Source: an uncultured Actinomycetes bacterium (GTDB lineage: Bacteria; Actinomycetota; Acidimicrobiia; Acidimicrobiales; Acidimicrobilacustridaceae). Taken from it: a DNA stretch of 64,000 nucleotides. The notes under the pieces are model-generated. The model did no database searches. It had not been told where the DNA came from and worked only from the letters and a program-made list of their open reading frames with translations. The DNA lies in the NCBI GenBank assembly GCA_937876315.1, contig CALEHQ010000010.1:90010-154009 (forward strand), in the 5' to 3' direction. Positions 45,105 to 53,807 of the stretch are shown piece by piece (position 1 is the first letter of the stretch; every line of letters starts with the position of its first letter). The position numbers and the translations under genes were made by a program.

Positions 45105-46247
45105 TCAGCGTGACTTCGGGAGACCGAGATGTCGCTCGGCGATGTTGTTCCGATTGATCTCGGAGGTTCCGCCGTAAATCGACATCACCGGCGAGTGGCG
45201 AGCGTCGTATTCAACGAACCCTTCGCCCGCCGCACCCTCTTCGTGGAACTGGAGCAGTCCGGCGGGTCCAGAGGTGGCTTGAGTCCAGCGCGACGCGCGC
45301 TGGTACGCCTCGACCGCAAACACTTTGGTCATCGAACCTTCAAGACCAGGCATGCCCCCAGACGCAGCGATCCATGCTGAACGCATGGTGAGAAGTGTGG
45401 CCACCTGCATGTCGATGACCGAACGAGTCATGCGCTCACGAGTTGTGGATTCATCAAAAACTCCATTGGCCTCGGCCCACTCGTGGAAATGACGGAGCAA
45501 CGGAACACCAGCGTTCGTCCCGCCCATAACGCCGCGTTCAAACGCCAGCACAGTAGTCATGGTTCGCCAACCGCTGTTCTCGCCACCGAGCACCGCTTCA
45601 TCGCCAACTCGCACATCGTCGTACCAGGTTGCATTCGTAATCTCGGTGCCAAGAGTGTGCACTGGCTCAACCGTGATGCCCGGAGTGTTCATCGGGAGGA
45701 TGAACATTGTGAGGCCCTTGTGCTTGGGAAGATCAAGGTCTGTGCGAGTGAGAAGGATCAGCCATTCGGCAACCTGCGCAAGCGTGGTCCACATCTTCGA
45801 ACCATTGATGACCCATTCATCGCCATCTTTCACAGCACGCGTTTTGATTGAGGCGACATCGGAACCAAAGTCCGCCTCGGAATAGCCCATGCAGACGAGT
45901 GCTTCGCCAGAGATAATCGAAGGAATGATGCGTTCCTTCTGCTCATCAGAGCCGAGTTTGTTCACAACAGCAGCGATCATCAACGCAACAGCGAGGCCGT
46001 CGTACGGAGCACCGGCCTTTTCGAGTTCGTTGAACATCACGTACATCTCGATCGGATCGCCTTTGCCGAGACCAGGACACGCGCGCTCGAGAATGCCGCG
46101 ACGGCCAAGTTCGAGATTGAGTTCCGGCGCATCGAACACGCCAGTGGTGTGCATGCGATCGGCAATCTCTGGTGTCACAAACTCGCGAACGATGCTGCGG
46201 ATTTCATCGCGAAACTCAACAACTTCAGGTGAAAGTGAAAAATCCAT
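45105..46247 (-). CDS. Acyl-CoA dehydrogenase, larger subunit of second pair
   Basis: 380-residue acyl-CoA dehydrogenase with the flavin segment VCMGYSEADFGSDVASIKTRAV, GSKMWTTLAQVAEWLILLTRTD and C-terminal YGGTSEINRNNIAERHLGLPKSR. GGAGGG lies upstream of the ATG, and the upstream neighbour's stop is one base away. With that neighbour it forms a second heteromeric pair like FadE26/FadE27. It lies downstream of the FadD19-like ligase, so it would dehydrogenate the product of that ligase. Confidence 0.85.
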   Translation of the reverse strand: MDFSLSPEVVEFRDEIRSIVREFVTPEIADRMHTTGVFDAPELNLELGRRGILERACPGLGKGDPIEMYVMFNELEKAGAPYDGLAVALMIAAVVNKLGSDEQKERIIPSIISGEALVCMGYSEADFGSDVASIKTRAVKDGDEWVINGSKMWTTLAQVAEWLILLTRTDLDLPKHKGLTMFILPMNTPGITVEPVHTLGTEITNATWYDDVRVGDEAVLGGENSGWRTMTTVLAFERGVMGGTNAGVPLLRHFHEWAEANGVFDESTTRERMTRSVIDMQVATLLTMRSAWIAASGGMPGLEGSMTKVFAVEAYQRASRWTQATSGPAGLLQFHEEGAAGEGFVEYDARHSPVMSIYGGTSEINRNNIAERHLGLPKSR

Positions 46248-46248
46248 G

Positions 46249-47274
46249 TCAGCCCTCCACGGATCCGAAGAGACGGTCGGCCAACGTAAGGCTCACGGTG
46301 GTTGGGTCATCGAGAATCAATGACCAACCGCGCGCACGTCGGTAATACATCTGAATGTCGTATTCCTCGGCGAATCCATAACCGCCGTGGTAATGCAGGC
46401 TTCGATCAGTTGCCATCACTGCTGCATCAGCAGCGAAGAGCAGTGCCATGGTCGCGAGGGCAGGACCATCGGTGATGTCATTATTCGCCCAATCGAGAAG
46501 ACCATCAGTGACGTTGTCGAGTGCCCATGCTGCCTTGTGAGTAAGCAGTCGACCGCCATCGATCGCCACAGGAAGATCGGCAAGACCGTGCTGAACCGCT
46601 TGGAACGAACCAACAGGAACACCGAACTGTTCGCGTTCTTTCACATAGGCAACGCCAAGTTCTTTCGCTGCATCAGCGATACCAACGAGGGCAGCAGCGG
46701 TGAGGAGCTTCCAGCGGTCAAGGACGGTCTCGAAAAGTGATGCTGGTCCGAGAACCGTTCGGGCGCCTTCGCGAGCCGAGCGGTTCGCAAGAGGCATCGA
46801 ACCGTGATTGCGGGGACCCGACATCGGCGGAGCTGAACGAACCACAACGGTTTCGTCACCATCGACGCCAATCACAACATCGGCAACCGCGCCTGTTGGC
46901 ACCAGTGACCAGATGCCGTTGTCATCGGCGGGACGGACCGCAACCGCGGCGATTGCTTCACCGGCGATGAGGTCGGCATCGGTAAGGAGACTGAGTGCCG
47001 CTAGATGATCGACCAAAGGAACTGGAGCGATTGATCGACCGACAGTTTCAGCAACGACGACAAGATCGCCGAGAGAAGCGCCACCGCCACCGTTCTCAGG
47101 CGCGCTTCCCATTCCCGGGGCGCCGAGTTCGATCACCTTGTTCCAGAGATCTCGATCGAACCCGAGCGGCTCGACTGCGCGGGCCACTGCGGGTGGAGCT
47201 TCATTGCTGAAGAACCCATCAAAGAGTTCTGCGATGGATTCCTGGTCGGGACTGAGTCCCAGATCAACGCTCAT
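46249..47274 (-). CDS. Acyl-CoA dehydrogenase, smaller subunit of second pair
   Basis: 341-residue acyl-CoA dehydrogenase homologue. VKEREQFGVPVGSFQAVQHGLADLPVAIDGGRLL and LHYHGGYGFAEEYDIQMYYRRARGWSLILDDP are recognisable. The flavin-binding middle is reduced to a variable linker, which marks the partner subunit of an alpha2beta2 enzyme. Its start overlaps the stop of the FadD19-like ligase gene by 4 bp and its stop is a base from the larger subunit's ATG, so ligase and dehydrogenase are translated in order. Confidence 0.82.
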   Translation of the reverse strand: MSVDLGLSPDQESIAELFDGFFSNEAPPAVARAVEPLGFDRDLWNKVIELGAPGMGSAPENGGGGASLGDLVVVAETVGRSIAPVPLVDHLAALSLLTDADLIAGEAIAAVAVRPADDNGIWSLVPTGAVADVVIGVDGDETVVVRSAPPMSGPRNHGSMPLANRSAREGARTVLGPASLFETVLDRWKLLTAAALVGIADAAKELGVAYVKEREQFGVPVGSFQAVQHGLADLPVAIDGGRLLTHKAAWALDNVTDGLLDWANNDITDGPALATMALLFAADAAVMATDRSLHYHGGYGFAEEYDIQMYYRRARGWSLILDDPTTVSLTLADRLFGSVEG

Positions 47275-48866
47275 ACTTCTGCAGCTCCGGCGGTTGCGGC
47301 TTCCTTGGCCCAGCGATAGTCGGCCTTGCCCGAGGGTGACCGCTTCACCTGATCAACATAGGTGATCGCTCTCGGCACTTTGTAGCCCGCAATGAAATTA
47401 CGACAATGCGTCGACAGATCCTCGAGCGTCGGCTTTTGACCTTCGCGTGGCTGCACGACAGCAACGACTCGCTCACCCCAGCGCTCATCGGGAACTCCGA
47501 CAACGAGAGCGTCATACACACCCGGATGTTCCTTGAGTGCCTCTTCGACCTCTTCCGGATACACCTTTTCACCACCGGTGTTGATGCACTGCGAACCGCG
47601 TCCAAGAAGCGTCACGATGCCCTCGGCATCGACAGACGCTGAGTCGCCAGGCACCGACCAACGTTGGCCATTGGCATCGGTCGGAAAGGTCTTGGCGGTC
47701 TTTTCTTTGTCCTTGTAATACCCCAACGGAATATGACCAGTTCGGGCGAGCTGACCGATCTGTTCTGAACCCGGCGGGATCGGGACGAGATTTTCGTCGA
47801 GCACCTGCAACTCGGGCGACACCGTAAAGCGACGCGCTCCACCTTCCGCTGACATACCGCCAGCACCGGTTTCCGACGCGCCGTAGCTGTCCATCACCAT
47901 GATGTGAGGAAGGGCATCTTTCAACGCTTGCTGAACCGCTGGAGAGAACACGCCGCCGCCCGAACCAATTCGGAACACACACGATAAGTCCCAGGTCTGC
48001 TTTCCATCGACGAGTGCGTCGGCAAGAGGCCGACCCATTGCATCACCAACCAGCGTGATGCCCATGCACTTCTCGCGCTCAGTAATCGACCAGATCTCAT
48101 GGGCATCGAAACCGTGGCCGGTGTAGAGAACAATTGGACCGCCAGCAAACAGCATGTTGCACATTCCCCACTGCGCTGCACCGTGCATCAGCGGAGCGAT
48201 GATGAGACTCGGTAGTGCGAATTCGACAGGCAACGAACGCTGACTGATTTCTTCGGGTGAGGCAATCGGAGCACCAAGAGCCGTACTGAGTGCAGCGAAG
48301 AAGATGTCTTCGTGGCGCCACATGACGCCCTTAGGCATACCCGTTGTTCCACCGGTGTAGAGGAAGTACAAGTCGTCACCGGTGCGCCCGTTTGTGAATG
48401 CTGCGTCGGATTTCTCGTTGACGAGTTCGTCATAGTCTTTCGCCCACGGCGCCGGGTGGTCGGTTCCATCTTCGATAACAACGAATTCACGGACCTTTGT
48501 GAGCTTCGAGCGAATCTCGTCAATAACCGGAGCAAAACCCCGTTCGAACACCACAACTTCGCTGTCGGAGTTATCGAACAAATACTCAAGTTCGTGAGCA
48601 ACGTACCGATAGTTCACGTTGATCGGAATAACGCGAGCCTTGAACGAACCGAAGAGCAGTTCCGCCCACTCAACACGGTTCCAGGCGTAGACCGCAACCT
48701 TTGAATCGGGCTCACATCCAAGCCCAATGAGCATTTGTGCGACCTGATTCGTTCGCTTGTCGAACTCATCAAAGGTGTAGCGAGTGCCGCCGCCAACAAC
48801 TGCGAGGCGGTCGGGATTTGCAGCAGCGACCAGTTGGATCAAGTCACCAAGGTTGTACGAGGACAT
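47271..48866 (-). CDS. FadD19-like steroid or fatty acid CoA ligase
   Basis: 531-residue AMP-forming acyl-CoA ligase. The P-loop is LYTGGTTGMPKGVMWRHEDIFFA, and the adenylate/hinge region is VPGDSASVDAEGIVTLLGRGSQCINTGGEKVYPEEVEEALKEHP. The ending FIAGYKVPRAITYVDQVKRSPSGKADYRWAKE matches mycobacterial FadD19 closely as I recall it. FadD19 activates branched steroid side-chain acids. Two FadE subunits follow in the same transcript. GGAG precedes the ATG. Confidence 0.82.
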   Translation of the reverse strand: MSSYNLGDLIQLVAAANPDRLAVVGGGTRYTFDEFDKRTNQVAQMLIGLGCEPDSKVAVYAWNRVEWAELLFGSFKARVIPINVNYRYVAHELEYLFDNSDSEVVVFERGFAPVIDEIRSKLTKVREFVVIEDGTDHPAPWAKDYDELVNEKSDAAFTNGRTGDDLYFLYTGGTTGMPKGVMWRHEDIFFAALSTALGAPIASPEEISQRSLPVEFALPSLIIAPLMHGAAQWGMCNMLFAGGPIVLYTGHGFDAHEIWSITEREKCMGITLVGDAMGRPLADALVDGKQTWDLSCVFRIGSGGGVFSPAVQQALKDALPHIMVMDSYGASETGAGGMSAEGGARRFTVSPELQVLDENLVPIPPGSEQIGQLARTGHIPLGYYKDKEKTAKTFPTDANGQRWSVPGDSASVDAEGIVTLLGRGSQCINTGGEKVYPEEVEEALKEHPGVYDALVVGVPDERWGERVVAVVQPREGQKPTLEDLSTHCRNFIAGYKVPRAITYVDQVKRSPSGKADYRWAKEAATAGAAEV

Positions 48867-48928
48867 CGAGACTCCGGAAAAGATGTTGGAAGTGGATGGG
48901 GGAACGATAAACGTACGAAGAGACGCGC

Positions 48929-49939
48929 TCAGCCGTTGACGAGCTCAGCTGCCTGACGGAGGGCTTCGGGGCTACGCGCCGAAATGAGAAGCTCGGTAAT
49001 TGGCGAGTTGCGCCAGTGTTCAAGACGCTCCTTGATCCGCGACGCTGGACCGACCAACGAGATCTCATCGGCGAAGTCGTCGGGAACAGCAGCAATTGCC
49101 TCTTCGCGCTTACCGGCAAAGAACAGTTCTTGAATCTTGTAGGCCTCTTCTTCGAATCCCATACGAGCCATAAGCTTGGTGTGGTAGTTCTGCCCTTTCG
49201 CCCCCATGCCCCCGATGTAGAAGCCCAGCGTTGCCTTCACCGGCCAAAGGCCCGTCGCAACGTCATCGGTCACGTCGAAGGTCACGAGGGAACTGATCCC
49301 GAAACCTTCTTTGGCGGCGGTGAGTTGCTCGGCGTAGACCTCTTGCCGGAACGGCGAGTAGTAGAGGGGAAGCCAACCATCGGCGATTTCTGCAGTCTGC
49401 GTGACGTTCTTCGGACCCTCAGCGCCGAGATAAATCGGAATCTCTGAACGCAACGGATGCGTCATGATCTTGAGCGGTTTACCAAGACCAGTGGAACCCT
49501 CGCCGCGATAGGGCATCGGGTAGAACTCGCCATCATTTTCGAGCGGCCCCTCGCGACGCAATGCCGCGCGAATGATGTCGACATACTCGCGGGTGCGAGC
49601 CAATGGCTTATTCGAGGGACGGCCGTACCAGCCCTCGACAACCTGTGGGCCAGAGACGCCGAGACCGAGAATGACGCGACCGTTCGAAAGGTGATCCAGC
49701 GTCATTGCTGCCATTGCTGTCGCAACAGGAGTACGCGCGGACAACTGCACAACACCGGTTCCGAGTTTGATCTTTGAGGTGTGTGCTGCGAGCCATGTAA
49801 GAGGCGTGAATGCATCCGATCCCCAAGACTCTGCAGTCCAGACCGAGTTGAATCCGACCTTCTCTGCTTCTTGGGTGATTTCAACAAAGTCCTTGGGGGG
49901 CTGTGCTGGCCAGTATCCCCACACGAGTCCGATTTTCAT
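48929..49939 (-). CDS. LLM-class F420-dependent oxidoreductase
   Basis: 336-residue luciferase-like protein: MKIGLVWGYWPAQPPKDFVEITQEAEKVGFNSVWTAESWGSDAF, then LGTGVVQLSARTPVATAMAAMTLDHLSNGRVILGLGVSGPQVVEGWYG. The pattern is typical of mycobacterial F420 enzymes. AAAGGTG precedes the ATG. It is 62 bp upstream of the FadD19-like gene and 57 bp from an SDR, likely one unit. The reduced substrate is unknown; F420 rather than FMN is inferred from the sequence style. Confidence 0.87.
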   Translation of the reverse strand: MKIGLVWGYWPAQPPKDFVEITQEAEKVGFNSVWTAESWGSDAFTPLTWLAAHTSKIKLGTGVVQLSARTPVATAMAAMTLDHLSNGRVILGLGVSGPQVVEGWYGRPSNKPLARTREYVDIIRAALRREGPLENDGEFYPMPYRGEGSTGLGKPLKIMTHPLRSEIPIYLGAEGPKNVTQTAEIADGWLPLYYSPFRQEVYAEQLTAAKEGFGISSLVTFDVTDDVATGLWPVKATLGFYIGGMGAKGQNYHTKLMARMGFEEEAYKIQELFFAGKREEAIAAVPDDFADEISLVGPASRIKERLEHWRNSPITELLISARSPEALRQAAELVNG

Positions 49940-49996
49940 GGTGCACCTTTCGTGACGCGTCTACGTCGCTCGTTCGAAATGAAAAGTTGAATGAGA

Positions 49997-50800
49997 TCAG
50001 TCGCTGAGGTCGGGGACCCAAACAGCGCCATTGATGTGACTGCCGCCGTCGGCGAACAGCGTGTTGCCCGTGATGTAGCAAGAATCATCGCTAGCCAGGA
50101 AGAAGGCGACCGGAGCGATTTCCGTTTCGGGATCACCGAGATGACCCATCGGATTCGCTGCTTCTGATTCCGCCGCCACCTGCGGGGCCATCTGCTCAAA
50201 CATTCGGAATGCAGCAGTCTTGGCACCGGGGCAGATCACGTTGGCCGTAATTCCAAACCCTGCCCATTCACGCGCTGCCGTCCGGGTAAGAGAACGGAGC
50301 GCTTCTTTAGTGGAGTTGTAGTGAACGCTGCCCATGTGAGCATTCACACCATTAAGCGAACAGATGTTGATGATGCGTCCCTTGCCCTGCGCGCGCATGT
50401 ACGGGAACGCTTCTTTCATTGCCCACAGCGGACCCATCACATTCATGTGCCATGCGTGGTCCATTGCATCATCTGGCATCTTGTCGACACGCTGCAGACC
50501 AGCACGATCCCCGCCCCACGCGTTATTCACCAAGATGTCGATGGTTCCCCATCGAGCTACCGCTTCTTTCACCGCGCGGCGATTATCTTCTTCTTTGGTC
50601 GCATCGGTATGGAGGTAGAACGCTTCGACTCCGAAGTCATCTTGCAACTCCTGCGCCACCATTGGTCCGGTCTCACCATCGATCTCGGCGATGACAACGC
50701 GGGCGCCTTCTTGGGCAAATCGACGCGCAATCCCCTTGCCAATTCCGTCGCCGGCGCCGGTGATCACGGCAACTCGATCGAGCAATCGCTTGTCTGTCAT
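49997..50800 (-). CDS. SDR-family oxidoreductase
   Basis: 267-residue SDR with TGAGDGIGKG, IAEIDGETG (acidic residue after strand 2, NAD-type), NNAWGG in place of NNAG, and INICSLNGVNAHMGSVHYNSTKEALRSL supplying Ser, Tyr and Lys. The substrate loop CPGAKTAAFRMFEQMAPQVAAESEAANP is long. TGGGGGAAAC precedes the ATG. It heads the minus-strand unit that runs through the LLM, FadD19-like and FadE genes. A role in oxidising a steroid or hydroxyacyl alcohol is plausible. Confidence 0.85.
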   Translation of the reverse strand: MTDKRLLDRVAVITGAGDGIGKGIARRFAQEGARVVIAEIDGETGPMVAQELQDDFGVEAFYLHTDATKEEDNRRAVKEAVARWGTIDILVNNAWGGDRAGLQRVDKMPDDAMDHAWHMNVMGPLWAMKEAFPYMRAQGKGRIINICSLNGVNAHMGSVHYNSTKEALRSLTRTAAREWAGFGITANVICPGAKTAAFRMFEQMAPQVAAESEAANPMGHLGDPETEIAPVAFFLASDDSCYITGNTLFADGGSHINGAVWVPDLSD

Positions 50801-50890
50801 GTTTCCCCCAGAGGTGCGTCGTAACGATCGCGAAGGCTAGCGGCGAGCCTGCGTCGGCCCTGAATCGGATGCCCATGAAGCCGGAAACGA

Positions 50891-50924
50891 GAAGGACCCG
50901 GCTCGGAATCGGGCCGGGTCCTTC
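50891..50924 (-). terminator. Terminator hairpin after amidohydrolase gene
   Basis: Perfect 12-bp stem GAAGGACCCGGC/GCCGGGTCCTTC with a 10-base loop, 22 bp downstream of the minus-strand stop at 50946. Confidence 0.8.
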
Positions 50925-50945
50925 GAAATTCTCGGAGGCAGAGAT

Positions 50946-52154
50946 CTACTTCATGATCCCGTAGTACTTGTCCAGCTTGTAGAGGTCGATGGCATTGCCC
51001 CGGAAGAAGCGATGCGCCTCGTAGTCGTTGAAGCCGGCCTTCGCTGCCATCCGCTCAGCAACCTCTTTGGTATGCGGGAAGGTGGAGTCGGCATGCGGGT
51101 AGTCGACCTCAAATGTGAGGCGGTCGATCCCGATGACATCACGATTCTTCATGGCGGTTTCGTCATCGAAGATGCAGTACCAGACGTTCTGCTTCATGTA
51201 GGTGGACGGTGGCTGCTTGAGATTGGAACCAAAACCGGTGGTGTCGAGCAAACGCTCTTCCCACAACTTGTCGGAACGCTCAAGGATGTACGGAAGCCAG
51301 CCGGCTTGACCTTCGGAGTAGGCAACGCGCAGATCAGGGAAGCGTTCGAAGACGCCGCCGAAGACGAAATCAAGCAATGAGCCCATCGCGTTCTGGAACG
51401 TCAGCGTTGAGGAAATGATGAACGGAGCATCGGGAGCCGTCGAAGGCATCTTGGACGAGGAACCGATGTGCATGTTGATGACGGTGTCGGTTTCGACGCA
51501 CGCAGCAAACAACTTTTCCCAGTGACCTGAGTGCAATGACGGAAGCCCGAGCGGAACTGGGTTTTCCGAGAAGGTGATGTTGTGGCTGCCCTTTGCTGCA
51601 CAGCGCTTGACCTCAGCAACAGCCAAGTCAACATCCCACAAAGGAATCATTGTCAGAGGAATCAAACGGCCGTAACCAGCCCCGCCGCACCACTCGTCGA
51701 TCATCCAGTCGTTGTAGACCTGGATGCAAAGCAGTGCGAGTTCCTTGTCTTCACGCTCAAGGAATGCCTGTCCGCAAAAGCGAGGGAGGATGTTCGGGAA
51801 GCAAATCGATGCTTCGACATGATTGGCGTCCATGTCGGCAAGGCGTGCGGTTTGGTCATAGCAACCGACGAGGATGTCGTCGAAGGTGCATGGTTCGTTT
51901 TGCACAACCTCGGCGCCAACGGCGGCCGAAAGTCGTGTGAACGGATAAACGAGATCGTCGTAGTACCAAACATCGCAGTCTTTGCCGTTGGGATCGTCGA
52001 CGGTGAAGCCATAGCCACCGGTAATCGTCATCGACACCTTGTGGCGTTCGATACGGGGGCCGCGGTCGCGGTACTTCTCCGGGAGTCGGGCCGACCACAG
52101 ATCGGGGGGTTCGACGACGTGATCATCGACCGAAATGATGCGAGGGATTTCCAT
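50946..52154 (-). CDS. Amidohydrolase 2 family protein under palindrome control
   Basis: 402-residue TIM-barrel amidohydrolase-2 protein with RIISVDDHVVEPPDLWSARLP (DDH form of the metal motif), a central NMHIGSSSKMPSTAPDAP, YSEGQAGWLPYILERSD, and late LTFEVDYPHADSTFPHT (conserved Asp). GGAGG precedes the ATG. Similar proteins are very common in steroid- and acyl-CoA-degrading actinobacteria. It is a single-gene unit, with a 15-bp palindrome 38 bp before the ATG and a terminator after it. No reaction can be named. Confidence 0.82.
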   Translation of the reverse strand: MEIPRIISVDDHVVEPPDLWSARLPEKYRDRGPRIERHKVSMTITGGYGFTVDDPNGKDCDVWYYDDLVYPFTRLSAAVGAEVVQNEPCTFDDILVGCYDQTARLADMDANHVEASICFPNILPRFCGQAFLEREDKELALLCIQVYNDWMIDEWCGGAGYGRLIPLTMIPLWDVDLAVAEVKRCAAKGSHNITFSENPVPLGLPSLHSGHWEKLFAACVETDTVINMHIGSSSKMPSTAPDAPFIISSTLTFQNAMGSLLDFVFGGVFERFPDLRVAYSEGQAGWLPYILERSDKLWEERLLDTTGFGSNLKQPPSTYMKQNVWYCIFDDETAMKNRDVIGIDRLTFEVDYPHADSTFPHTKEVAERMAAKAGFNDYEAHRFFRGNAIDLYKLDKYYGIMK

Positions 52155-52191
52155 GGGGGCCTCCTAGCGCCTCTCGGCACGTACCGAGAAT

Positions 52192-52206
52192 CTGACGGAC
52201 CGTCAG
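52192..52206. promoter_or_regulatory. Perfect palindrome CTGACGGACCGTCAG
   Basis: 7+1+7 palindrome, 37 bp upstream of the amidohydrolase ATG at 52154, with a second small dyad TCTCGG/CCGAGA at 52172-52189 between them. It matches the site at 23296 in 13 of 15 positions. TetR-type operator by form. Confidence 0.65.
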
Positions 52207-52304
52207 TTTGCCACGATTCCGACGAAGCGTCGCATTGGGCGGGCCCGAACTTCCCAGCCGGTTGGTTGATCACGAATGGGCCGACCCGTGACTGCCTCAA
52301 CGAC

Positions 52305-53807
52305 TTAGGCCAGCGTGAATTCCCCGGGATCGCCAATGATGATGGCGAGTCCAACCGGATCGGCGGACATGAATGTCTCACCCAACGCTTGATCATGACT
52401 TTGCACGACCGTGCGAATTCCCTCGACCTCAACCAGTGCGACCGTAGTGAGTTCTCCCCCACGCCCTGGAATCACCGTGGCACCCACAACGACTCCGGCA
52501 CCGGTGAGGTCTGGGTTAACCGGCCGGCGCGCCGTTGCTTCCTCGGCCTGAGCACTGACATCGAGCGAAACGAACGGGGTTCTCGGCTTGCGGTTGGACC
52601 AAACGGTGACAGCAGGTTTCGTTAGAAGACCGCTCACGGCGCTGGTCAGACCAAAGGTCGGATCGGGCGATTCACGAAGTTTGCGCACCATCGCGGCTGC
52701 ACCCTGCAGCGCGTAGTTATTGAACGGCCCGCCGCCGAAGGTCATGCCGCCAGTGAGGGTGAGATCACGATCGATTGGAAGCCCAATTTCTCGGGCCTGA
52801 ACTTCAACTGCCGACGGGAAGCAGCTGTAGAGATCAACAGGCCCGACTTCGTCAATTGAAATCCCTGATGCCTCGAGCGCAGCCTTTGAAACGAGTTGCG
52901 AAGCGGGCCAGCGATGGACATCGGCGCGCTCGGGCAGCGGAATGACAGCATTCGACTCAACCATTGCCAACGGGAAAACCCACGTCGACTCATCAAGACC
53001 AAGACGACTCGCTGTACCAACCGTCGTGAAAATGAGCGCTGCTGCCTGATCGACATTCCATTGGGAAATAAGCCACTTCGGATAGGGAGCAGCAATCATT
53101 CGATTCGATTCCGACGGAAACGCAATCTCGTCAGACTTCATTGCTCGCGCGTCCCACCCAGCCGGAGCCTCTGCAGCGATTTCAGCAAAACGTGCCCACA
53201 GTTCGCCGAGTTCGCGCTGATGCGCACCGACTGAGCGACCGAGATGATGTCGAAGTGCGGATTCAATGATTGCGTATTGATGCGCTGCAGTCGTCAGATT
53301 GCGATTGATCTCAATCTGCGAAATCACCATTTCTCGCGGCGCAATAACTTCATCGGGTTCTGCCGCACACGCGAGCGCGGGAGCCTCAGGAAGATCCGCA
53401 CCCGCCTTGCCGGCGACGACTCCTGACCAGCGGTTTTCGCCGCCAACCACGATCGCGACATCGATCGCGCCCGATCGCACATCGGTTGCCGCTCGCGCCA
53501 GCAACGATTGCTGCAGGACGCCAAGTTCACTGCGAATCGTTCGAGCTTTTGGTGCGCCAATCGCGTTAGCAATCGCACGACCGGGATCAGACTCTGTCCA
53601 TGTTCCGTGAGGCACGAGCACGGCCCCCGTGAGTGCGCCGAGTACGTCGCCCGCACCAGTGGATTCCAACGCGCAGTGAACCGCTTCAATCATGAGCTCT
53701 GTCGCCGAGGCGGATGCAAAGTCAGGACCATCGCGATGAGCGATCTCTGATGCACCGATCACGATTGGAGTTTGCGGGTCGAGCGTTTCGGAGATCGTCA
53801 TAGTCAT
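52305..53807 (-). CDS. Thiolase-fold protein lacking thiolase catalytic residues
   Basis: 500-residue protein of the SCP2-thiolase superfamily. Where thiolases carry the nucleophilic Cys it has ELGVLQQS (94-101), the catalytic His region is DLYSCFPS (325-332), and the GHP motif reads FGGGPFNNY (357-365), so none of the normal catalytic Cys/His residues is present. The last 100 residues form a beta-rich extension. Such non-classical members include the Ltp2-type aldolases of steroid side-chain degradation. It overlaps the upstream epoxide-hydrolase-like gene by 4 bp and follows a CoA-transferase gene, so it likely acts on a CoA thioester, perhaps in retro-aldol cleavage. Confidence 0.75.
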   Translation of the reverse strand: MTMTISETLDPQTPIVIGASEIAHRDGPDFASASATELMIEAVHCALESTGAGDVLGALTGAVLVPHGTWTESDPGRAIANAIGAPKARTIRSELGVLQQSLLARAATDVRSGAIDVAIVVGGENRWSGVVAGKAGADLPEAPALACAAEPDEVIAPREMVISQIEINRNLTTAAHQYAIIESALRHHLGRSVGAHQRELGELWARFAEIAAEAPAGWDARAMKSDEIAFPSESNRMIAAPYPKWLISQWNVDQAAALIFTTVGTASRLGLDESTWVFPLAMVESNAVIPLPERADVHRWPASQLVSKAALEASGISIDEVGPVDLYSCFPSAVEVQAREIGLPIDRDLTLTGGMTFGGGPFNNYALQGAAAMVRKLRESPDPTFGLTSAVSGLLTKPAVTVWSNRKPRTPFVSLDVSAQAEEATARRPVNPDLTGAGVVVGATVIPGRGGELTTVALVEVEGIRTVVQSHDQALGETFMSADPVGLAIIIGDPGEFTLA

